This document shows positions 6,371 through 12,723 of a stretch of 12,723 nt of DNA, one piece after another (position 1 is the first letter of the stretch; the number at the start of each line of letters is the position of its first letter). The translations under genes and the position numbers were made by a program. The stretch comes from Candidatus Altimarinota bacterium (GTDB taxonomy: Bacteria > Patescibacteriota > Gracilibacteria > UBA4473): NCBI GenBank assembly GCA_020630245.1, contig JAHDBZ010000030.1, positions 1-12,723 of the forward strand, given 5' to 3'. The notes under the pieces are model-generated. The model was not told the DNA's origin. It made no database searches and was given only the letters and a program-made list of their open reading frames with translations.

Positions 6371-6445
6371 CTTTGGGTCTCGTGGGCCCCAAAGTGAGTG
6401 TATTCAGCTCGAAGGAAGGGGACCCGTGGGGGAAACCTTGGTTTC
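6371..6445 (-). other. structured spacer with alternative hairpins downstream of the giant gene
   Basis: Two hairpins can form: CTTTGGG/CCCAAAG (6371-6377 with 6388-6394, 10-base loop) and GAAACC/GGTTTC (6432-6437 with 6440-6445). A competing long-range pairing, GGGTC (6375-6379) with GACCC (6421-6425), would exclude the first. No T-tract follows on the minus strand, so a standard intrinsic terminator is not shown. It may be a 3'-end structure of the giant gene's mRNA or a regulatory leader of the desulfurase gene. Confidence 0.35.
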
Positions 6446-6458
6446 AGCCCGCGCATTT

Positions 6459-9400
6459 CTATTCCCAATTCGCCTCATTCAAAAACCGTTCCACATTCGC
6501 CAGATTACTGTAAATCGATTCATCATTGAGGATACGGGTGACTTCGGCCGTTACGGCTTTATACCCATCGTTTTTCTTACGATCTTCATAGTTATCTCCG
6601 ATGGCTAGGACGCCGGTGTAATCAAAGATACTGTCGTCGACTGATTCCCCTGACATTTCGAGCAGGCGTTTCATCCCTTTATTGATAAGGGCTCGATTAT
6701 CTTTTACGCCCGTACCATTCGGATCATTGATCCAGTACTTACGATCGAGAGTCTGCGGCGCCGTACGATCATTACCATGGTAGTTACCGGCCAAGGTATT
6801 TACGACCATAAACATCTTTTGCATCATTTGCCCAGCTTCGAGAAGCTTCGCTTCTTTCCACTGTGGCCATTCGGGGCTGTTCCCAACGGCTGCCTCCATC
6901 TCTTGGAGGTATTCACGCGTATTTTCCATGTATAATTTGTAAGACTGTGCAAGGTTGGCAGCAAAATCTGGTGAGATGGTATCCATCCCCTGCGAACTAC
7001 GATTGAGGAGCTGTACGAGATTTTGGTATGACGCCCCCGCTCCATGCATCCAGGCATCATCATGATCTTGTTCTTTTCCACCCATTCGTGCGAAACGGTC
7101 GGCTCGGAGCTTGGCAGTTGGAGAATTGAGAACGTATTTGAAGAAGAAAGCGGTTGAAGCTTTTCCGTTCCGATTAGAGTCCGCAAAAGATCCACCGACA
7201 AAATTAAGCATGAAGTCTCCCCAGGCCTGTACATCCTGATGATTCCACGAGCCTTCATGTGCGCCCGGAGTCCCTTCTGGGACCGGCATACCATCTTTTT
7301 TCCAGCAACCGCCGTCAACGAAGAAATCGAAGTACGGGAGGGCTTTGAGGTGTGTTTTATTAAACCGAGACATGGCCTCGTGTGAGAGTAACGTCTCTCC
7401 TCGATCATTCTTGATAGTCATTCCTAGGATGAGGTAAAACCAACGTCGATCTGGCTCCGAATTAAACTTGGCATTTTCAAAGGCTCTGTGTAAGAATCCT
7501 TCGTATTCGGCTGGATTGATCGATTTATCTCCGTTACGCCATTTATCAATAGTTTCAGAAAAATACTCGTCGAGTGACCCTCGAATATTACACATACGAT
7601 CGAAATTTTTGTAATTCGATTCCATTTGTTTTTTCTGGTTGCCTTCGAGCTGACCATCCCAATCGGTAAATATCTTTGGCGTCCAGATGTAACTACAAGC
7701 ATCCCCTACTTTAGCGATAATGTCGTCGAGCTTTTTGTTTTCAAGATCACCAGGATTCCAGCGATAAAGCACCGGACTTTGTAAGCGCTCAAGGGTTCGC
7801 CAGAGCGCTGGCTTGTCCCAACGCATGTACCCTTCCTTGATAAGAAGATTAATCAAGGCCCGGGCTTCGTCTTTCTGATGAGGTCCTTTGATCTTGTAGA
7901 GTTCAGCTTCCCAGAAATCAAAATTTTCATTTTCATACTGACCTTCAAATTCTTTCACCCGTTTGTCTTCTTCTTCCCACTGCATGCGTTTGAACTCTTT
8001 CCCAATACCAGAGTTCCCAAAGAGGCTCACCCCGAGATTGGCAACAGCGCGTTCACGACGACGTTCTTCTCGACGCTCAAAGGCTTCGAAAACCTTCTTA
8101 GGTAGACGGTAGAAGAGATCGACTAATGAGAACGTGTATTTCACTCCAAAACGCGGCCAATTGGCTCGATGTAGCAGAGAAGTCCCCAAAAATTTCTTTT
8201 TCTCATAGTGCTTGATCCAATCGTTGTAGTCTTTGTTGAGTTTCGACAGATTTTTAACCTCTGACTCGAGGATCGGCCAGGTCTGAAAGTCGAGCAAGGC
8301 TTCGGCCTGACGCTCTGGATCTTCGTATTTGACCATGAAATCATTCTCGAAGTAATTCGGATCGTCAAATCTCTCCCACCCACGAGAGTAGGTTTCGACG
8401 GAATCTGTCATCTCATTGATCATCTTTTGCGCCGAAGGTTTGGTCATACCGTGGCGAGCCTTGAAGTCCTTAGCGTTGTATTTATCGATGTCTTTTTTGA
8501 GCAGTTTTATGACCTTTTCACTGCGATCCTTGTAGGCCAGGTACGTCGGTTCGTACTTGCGCTGCATTTTCTTGAATTTCAACTCAGCTTTTTTCTTACC
8601 ACCTGGTTCGTAGAGACCTAAGTGATCTTTGAGATAAGTCACTGTGCTTGGAATGTCATCAAATGAACTCTGAAGTCGTTCTTCGAACTCTCGCAGGTCT
8701 CCATGTTCGAGAGAGAAAGCGTTTTTGATATTGGTAAAAGCATTTTTAATACGCATCAGATCATGGCTCGAGTTTCGATCCCATGTCGACCCATCGTAGA
8801 GTCTATCGAGAGTCTGTACTTCAAATTCTAATTGATCAATTGCACTGCGGATCTTGTAGATGTAGGAAGACACAAAAGTCTCTGCGTATTCTGGAAATTC
8901 GGCACTCAAGGTTGCCGAAGCGTTAGAAACAATCGCTCGGAGCCGCAGGATCATACTGCCGGAAATCGCGCCAAAGAAATCTGACATTTCTCCGTGTTCA
9001 ACACTTTCTCCCGTCATCAGACGCTTGTTCCAGTGATCGAAATCATGACGAAACTGACTCTGTACGATCGCAAAATCACCTTCGAATTCTGACGCTCGTA
9101 GCTTTATTTTTTGCAACTGATGGCGCCCAGGCACGCCTGGGGCTCCGTTCATTAGGCGATAACCTACATCATCAAGGACTTTTTCATTTTGTGCCTTGGT
9201 CTGCCACAGGATATAACGCTGGGCTAGTTCTGGGAGGGCTGTATTATGTAACTCAGCTGGGACAACTGGACTGAGCAATTGGAAAAATTGCGTTCGCCGA
9301 AAACCTTCTGTGTCTATCCCCTGCTCGAGGAGATTAAAGTAGACATCGCGATTATTGAGTTGTTCTAGCAACGCATCTTGTTGTTCGACTGGCAGTCTTG

Positions 9401-11873
9401 AATATTTATCCAATAACGCACCAAATTGATCACGATCGACTTTCCCAACTGTTTGGTAGAGATTTTGACGAACGGTGTCTTGGTGCGTTAGATCCGCCTG
9501 TCGATCACGCACAAAAGCTTTATGCCCCGCTTCCACCGCATCTTGTTTGGCCGTTGATTCGTAGACATGATTGTGCATCCGGTCATAGCGCGACAGATAA
9601 TCCTGGAGGATTTTATCCCCCACATCATCTCCATCCGCGCCAAGAACATTGGCGACTTGGTTACGGAGTTGGATATTATTCGAAATCTGGTCATAGATCT
9701 GCCCACGATAGTGTGACAGTGTCGAATCGAGGAGCATACTCGATGAAATACCAACCTCTCCAAAGCTATCATTGACGATGTCCTCAAACTGCTGTTGCAA
9801 TCCGGCGTTATTAGCAATTTTAGAACGGATGTTTTGGTGCCCCAATGCTTTATCAAGTACGGCAAACCACAGTCGCATTCTGTCTTCGTCAGATACTGAG
9901 AGCTGTCCCTGCAGGTTAAACTCTCCGATAATGTCTCCAATCAGTGGTTCAATCAGCTGTGCAAAACCATTACGAAAGTTCTGGAGTTTTTGGACAAATT
10001 GATTTGGATCCACGACTGCCTCGAGATCGAGAGCGGCTTGTATGTCTGCATCGAGGTCTGATTCGAAGAGTACCGCTAGGTCAGCCGCCGTTAGACGACG
10101 ACTCTCGATCCGACCACGGAGACCGGCATTGTATTTCTGTAGAACTTCATCAACACCTTTGTCGGTTTGTGTGAAGTTATCGATGAGATCTAGATATTGT
10201 TTGATACGGGCATCACTTTCGGAGGCTTTCGCTTTGAAAGTTTCGATATTTTTTTGAGATTCTTTCTTCTTCGTCTCGAAATCATTCCCAAAAGGATACT
10301 TTGCAAAGTTATTGAAAACGTTATTAAATTCTTTGAGATCTCGAGATTCTCCAAGATCTGCATTCGCTAGAGCTTGTGAAATTCTTTCCGAAAATGTATC
10401 CAAGTCACTTTCAATTTCGAGCACCCATGGCGAAGCAAGCCCCTTCTCCTTGGCTTCTTTTTCTGAATCGATTCGATCTAGATCTTGCTCTGGGTTGTCT
10501 AGATTGAGCGTATTGTTAAGGATTGCCTCCAGATCAGCAAACTCCGCACTCTGCTCACCACCAAAGGTGGCACCATTCTCACCATTTATCCCCCGTTTGA
10601 AGGCCAGGTAAACCGACCCTCGTCGAAATTCATCTCGGGTATCGATGAAGGCGTTCTGAGCTCGAATGTAATCGACTTTGTCTGCTTCTTCTTCGATCGC
10701 TTTAAGCACTTCTTTTCGTTCTGACTTTCCGTCTTTACCCGTTCCAGGCACATCGACGTAGACCTTCCCGTTTTCCTCGGTGAAGCGTTGTAAGATTTCT
10801 TTTCGTTGTTCTGGATCTTTTCCAAATACTTGATCGGTGGCATTTTCGCGCACTTGGCGTAGCGCTTTGAGATGTTCCGGAAGCAGAAGCACATTTCCTG
10901 CACGCTGCCATTCCTTGACCCAAGTCAGCAGGTGTGCCGAACGAGCGTGCTGTGCAAACTCTCTCAGTTTAAGCTTTTGATCTTCATTGAGCTGATTAAA
11001 ACTTAGGTGCTCATTTTCTACGAGATCCTCCACTAACTCCCACAATGGCAATAGTTCTACTCGTAGCTGTGCTTGTCCATCACCGGCTGGTGTTAATTCC
11101 GTCGCTAACTCTCGTACAATTGCTTGTGAGAACCCCTTCAGATAATCTGCCGTCCCTGGTAGACCATCACTCCGTGGTGCCCAGTCATACTGACGACCAA
11201 ACATGCGGTAGACCTGTAGTACAAAGATCTTGTCTCGTACTCGCATATTTCCCCGTCCTGGGGCATCCGAATTAGGGTTGGCTGATTTGATCTCTCCACC
11301 AACGATCTTAAACCCTTGCAGTAGACCGTGTGCGTAATCAACGAATTTCTGTGAAATCGTTTTGGCAAAGACTTGATCTTGTGCCGTTAGCTTGTGACGT
11401 CGCGCCTTGAGATGAAATGATTGGTAATAGCGCATGAACTGCTCCATCTCTGTGTGACTAAAACTCTCTATCCCACGATCAAACAGTGATTGTAGTTTTT
11501 CTCGTTGTTTAGAGTTCATGGTCTCGACTCGATCGGCCACTGGCTTACGAAGGTGTTTCCAGAGATTTGAGTAACGAAGCTCAAAGAGCATCCGCGACGG
11601 CATACTACCATCAAAACCATCTCCGATCAGACTTAGATGATACTCTGCCAATGAATTAAGCTGCGCTTTGTGCTCCGCTGACAGTGTTCCTTCGTGACGT
11701 TGGAGCTGATCCAGCTTGCGAATATCTGACACGCCAAAGGTGCGTGGCGACTTTAATTTTTCCAATACTCCCGCCCCATCGAGATCAGCATAGTCCCCTT
11801 CTCGCGGCTTCATGTAGACCCACCGATGATCTCGGTCTGGTCGATTCGTCGCCAAGTAAGTCAGAAAGCGCAT
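6459..11873 (-). CDS. giant uncharacterised helical protein, 1804 aa
   Basis: I do not recognise this protein. It begins MRFLTYLATNRPDRDHRWVY and ends ERFLNEANWE. No signal peptide, transmembrane helix, repeat array or clear catalytic motif is visible, so it should be cytosolic. The sequence looks almost wholly helical, rich in Asp, Glu, Lys, Arg, Leu and aromatics. Coiled-coil-like charged stretches occur near residues 510-545 and 1085-1125, and an Arg/Glu cluster (FERREERRRER) at 1265-1275. It has only three cysteines (1393, 1428, 1523), all in the C-terminal third; the first 1392 residues have none. The C-terminal region has more Trp and Gly and looks globular (for example GGCWKKDGMPVPEGTPG, 1521-1537). 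In-frame stops directly upstream fix ATG 11873 as the first possible start, only 11 bases after a perfect TATAAT. Stop is TAG. A structural or scaffold role is conceivable but unproven. Confidence 0.9.
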   Translation of the reverse strand: MRFLTYLATNRPDRDHRWVYMKPREGDYADLDGAGVLEKLKSPRTFGVSDIRKLDQLQRHEGTLSAEHKAQLNSLAEYHLSLIGDGFDGSMPSRMLFELRYSNLWKHLRKPVADRVETMNSKQREKLQSLFDRGIESFSHTEMEQFMRYYQSFHLKARRHKLTAQDQVFAKTISQKFVDYAHGLLQGFKIVGGEIKSANPNSDAPGRGNMRVRDKIFVLQVYRMFGRQYDWAPRSDGLPGTADYLKGFSQAIVRELATELTPAGDGQAQLRVELLPLWELVEDLVENEHLSFNQLNEDQKLKLREFAQHARSAHLLTWVKEWQRAGNVLLLPEHLKALRQVRENATDQVFGKDPEQRKEILQRFTEENGKVYVDVPGTGKDGKSERKEVLKAIEEEADKVDYIRAQNAFIDTRDEFRRGSVYLAFKRGINGENGATFGGEQSAEFADLEAILNNTLNLDNPEQDLDRIDSEKEAKEKGLASPWVLEIESDLDTFSERISQALANADLGESRDLKEFNNVFNNFAKYPFGNDFETKKKESQKNIETFKAKASESDARIKQYLDLIDNFTQTDKGVDEVLQKYNAGLRGRIESRRLTAADLAVLFESDLDADIQAALDLEAVVDPNQFVQKLQNFRNGFAQLIEPLIGDIIGEFNLQGQLSVSDEDRMRLWFAVLDKALGHQNIRSKIANNAGLQQQFEDIVNDSFGEVGISSSMLLDSTLSHYRGQIYDQISNNIQLRNQVANVLGADGDDVGDKILQDYLSRYDRMHNHVYESTAKQDAVEAGHKAFVRDRQADLTHQDTVRQNLYQTVGKVDRDQFGALLDKYSRLPVEQQDALLEQLNNRDVYFNLLEQGIDTEGFRRTQFFQLLSPVVPAELHNTALPELAQRYILWQTKAQNEKVLDDVGYRLMNGAPGVPGRHQLQKIKLRASEFEGDFAIVQSQFRHDFDHWNKRLMTGESVEHGEMSDFFGAISGSMILRLRAIVSNASATLSAEFPEYAETFVSSYIYKIRSAIDQLEFEVQTLDRLYDGSTWDRNSSHDLMRIKNAFTNIKNAFSLEHGDLREFEERLQSSFDDIPSTVTYLKDHLGLYEPGGKKKAELKFKKMQRKYEPTYLAYKDRSEKVIKLLKKDIDKYNAKDFKARHGMTKPSAQKMINEMTDSVETYSRGWERFDDPNYFENDFMVKYEDPERQAEALLDFQTWPILESEVKNLSKLNKDYNDWIKHYEKKKFLGTSLLHRANWPRFGVKYTFSLVDLFYRLPKKVFEAFERREERRRERAVANLGVSLFGNSGIGKEFKRMQWEEEDKRVKEFEGQYENENFDFWEAELYKIKGPHQKDEARALINLLIKEGYMRWDKPALWRTLERLQSPVLYRWNPGDLENKKLDDIIAKVGDACSYIWTPKIFTDWDGQLEGNQKKQMESNYKNFDRMCNIRGSLDEYFSETIDKWRNGDKSINPAEYEGFLHRAFENAKFNSEPDRRWFYLILGMTIKNDRGETLLSHEAMSRFNKTHLKALPYFDFFVDGGCWKKDGMPVPEGTPGAHEGSWNHQDVQAWGDFMLNFVGGSFADSNRNGKASTAFFFKYVLNSPTAKLRADRFARMGGKEQDHDDAWMHGAGASYQNLVQLLNRSSQGMDTISPDFAANLAQSYKLYMENTREYLQEMEAAVGNSPEWPQWKEAKLLEAGQMMQKMFMVVNTLAGNYHGNDRTAPQTLDRKYWINDPNGTGVKDNRALINKGMKRLLEMSGESVDDSIFDYTGVLAIGDNYEDRKKNDGYKAVTAEVTRILNDESIYSNLANVERFLNEANWE

Positions 11874-11884
11874 TTTATCTGACT

Positions 11885-11893
11885 ATTATACCA
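11885..11893 (-). promoter_or_regulatory. extended -10 promoter of the giant gene, nearly leaderless
   Basis: On the minus strand TGGTATAAT is a perfect extended -10 (TG-n-TATAAT), ending 11 bases before the ATG at 11873. Initiation six to eight bases downstream would leave about three to five untranslated bases. No -35 match is present because that region is the stem of the upstream terminator. Confidence 0.65.
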
Positions 11894-11894
11894 T

Positions 11895-11927
11895 AAAAAA
11901 GCGAGGTTACACAGTGGTCAACCCCGC
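11895..11927 (-). terminator. intrinsic terminator of the right-edge gene
   Basis: On the minus strand GCGGGGTT (11927-11920) and AACCTCGC (11908-11901) form an 8-bp stem with one G-U pair around an 11-base loop, followed by TTTTTT (11900-11895). A-rich sequence before the stem could pair with the T-tract. It lies 36 bases after the TAG of the upstream gene. The T-tract runs straight into the giant gene's -10. Confidence 0.8.
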
Positions 11928-11963
11928 CTTTTACTGGATGTTTTAGTGGTTTATTTTTTTACG

Positions 11964-12723
11964 CTAATCAGTCATATTTATACCCACTGAATCAGCGACT
12001 TTTTTAGCTGCTTCACCAGGATCTCTTGGCAGAGCTTGACCTTCTAATTGTAGACCCTGATTAAGGGCAAAGTCAGACAATTTTCGTATATCGTCATTAG
12101 TGACAGTATTTTTTGCGGCCGGGTTAAGATCTCTAATTTGTTGTATGGCCGACTCAAAGTCAGCTTGGTTTGAAACTTCTATATTAATATTTGTTGTTTG
12201 CCCACCTTCTGTTTGGACAGCATCGATCTTAACTGAATTGTTTGTCTCTGATGTTTCAGTCGTGCTTGCTGCTTTTAGAATACCTGCGTTACTCAATATA
12301 GACTTCATTCGACTCTCATCGTTGATACCCTCTAACTGAGAAGCGATCGTTTTAGAATCAGCGTTTGGATCTAAACCAGCGCTTCCTGCCAACTTTCGTC
12401 GTGCATTATCACCAAAGGAATCTACAATATCTTTCCATTGTCCTTGAGTAGCACTCACTCCCTCAATAGCACTAACACCTCCAGTTCTAGACACAAAATC
12501 TTTAATTTGAAGATTTTTTTGACCTTGTATAGCATTCAATATTTTATTCAGACTGGCTAAAACCTCATTGTCACCAAATAAAACTTTACTCAAATTTTGG
12601 TCACTCGTACGCATCATGTTACTTTTCTCCCTATCGAGAATAGTTCCAAAGTTACGTAAAGAAAGAATTGACGGCTGATTAGCTTTGTCCACATTCGGTA
12701 CCGGCAGACGGACTTTGTCCAGC
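11964..12723 (-). CDS. hypothetical protein, C-terminal part (5' end beyond right edge)
   Basis: I do not recognise this protein. The frame stays open to the window edge; the first internal start candidate is a GTG at 12692, but residues before it (LDKVRLPVPN) read like coding sequence, so the gene most likely starts outside. About 253 residues are visible. They are soluble, rich in Asn, Gln, Ser and Ala, and contain no cysteine, signal peptide or membrane segment. Short helical segments (SLNKILNAIQGQKNLQIKDF, FESAIQQIRDLNP, GEAAKKVADSVGINMTD) alternate with Ser/Thr/Gly/Asn linkers such as STTETSETNNS. It lies on the same strand as the giant gene but is separated from it by a terminator. TAG stop. 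It may be the end of another long protein; function unknown. Confidence 0.75.
   Translation of the reverse strand, partial: LDKVRLPVPNVDKANQPSILSLRNFGTILDREKSNMMRTSDQNLSKVLFGDNEVLASLNKILNAIQGQKNLQIKDFVSRTGGVSAIEGVSATQGQWKDIVDSFGDNARRKLAGSAGLDPNADSKTIASQLEGINDESRMKSILSNAGILKAASTTETSETNNSVKIDAVQTEGGQTTNINIEVSNQADFESAIQQIRDLNPAAKNTVTNDDIRKLSDFALNQGLQLEGQALPRDPGEAAKKVADSVGINMTD

Noticed and set aside
6824..7408. A 194-codon open frame on the same strand as the giant gene, in another frame
   Set aside because: It lies wholly inside the giant gene, has no upstream signal, and its low-complexity basic/Ser composition is typical of an out-of-frame shadow.
7995..8018. GNSGIGKE (residues 1286-1293 of the giant protein) as a Walker A loop
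   Set aside because: The Ser/Thr after the lysine is missing, and no Walker B or beta-strand context is seen. Likely chance.
9398..9940. Frames of 125 codons (plus, 9398-9775) and 150 codons (minus, 9488-9940) within the giant gene
   Set aside because: Both overlap continuous coding sequence and show no family features.
6459..11873. UGA recoding as glycine, as in some CPR lineages
   Set aside because: An 1804-codon frame with many glycines has no in-frame TGA, so UGA is not used as sense here.
1..12723. tRNA, rRNA genes, CRISPR arrays or transposase genes
   Set aside because: Looked for on both strands by eye; no cloverleaf, regularly spaced direct repeats or transposase motifs were found.

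Overview
The window is bacterial, with compact coding of moderate GC by eye and almost every gene on the minus strand. Recognisable genes are V/A-type ATPase subunits B and D, ClpP, a NifS/IscS-like cysteine desulfurase, and a secreted, membrane-anchored protein with thrombospondin type-3 repeats. A very large protein of 1804 residues is unrecognised. V-type ATPase, sparse Shine-Dalgarno sequences, calcium-binding TSP3 surface proteins and an unannotatable giant cytosolic protein would suit a Candidate Phyla Radiation (Patescibacteria) genome, but no rRNA or other phylogenetic marker is present, so this is inference. The standard code applies: an 1804-codon frame has no in-frame TGA, which argues against UGA recoding. 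Six of the eight visible stop codons are TAG, which is unusual.

Layout, left to right. At 1-1358 (minus) is atpB, cut by the left edge, with its own near-consensus promoter. At 1492-2056 (plus) are two small hypothetical genes; the second is cysteine-rich, and its stop codon overlaps that of clpP. At 2053-2673 (minus) is clpP, with an extended -10 promoter and a perfect inverted repeat over its -35. At 2772-4638 (minus) atpD is followed 28 bases later by the TSP3-repeat gene, a probable two-gene transcript. At 4639-5138 is a 500-base gap holding the atpD promoter and a MITE/REP-like inverted-repeat element of about 155 bases. At 5139-6287 (minus) is the cysteine desulfurase. Its last codons and stop lie inside the repeat element, and two degenerate heptanucleotide tracts are embedded in its frame. 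At 6288-6458 is a spacer with alternative hairpins and a weak promoter. At 6459-11873 (minus) is the 1804-residue protein, apparently expressed from a nearly leaderless mRNA. An intrinsic terminator at 11895-11927 sits directly against that promoter. At 11964-12723 (minus) is the C-terminal part of another unrecognised protein, running off the right edge.

How the genes may work together. AtpB and AtpD belong to the peripheral V1/A1 head and central stalk of a rotary ATPase. They are normally adjacent, but here they are separated by about 2.6 kb of unrelated genes and each has its own promoter. The TSP3 protein behind atpD is a cell-surface protein and shares probable transcription rather than evident function. 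ClpP and the cysteine desulfurase are stand-alone housekeeping genes. The strongest candidate for something undescribed is the giant helical, almost cysteine-free protein, together with the unrecognised protein encoded just upstream of it.
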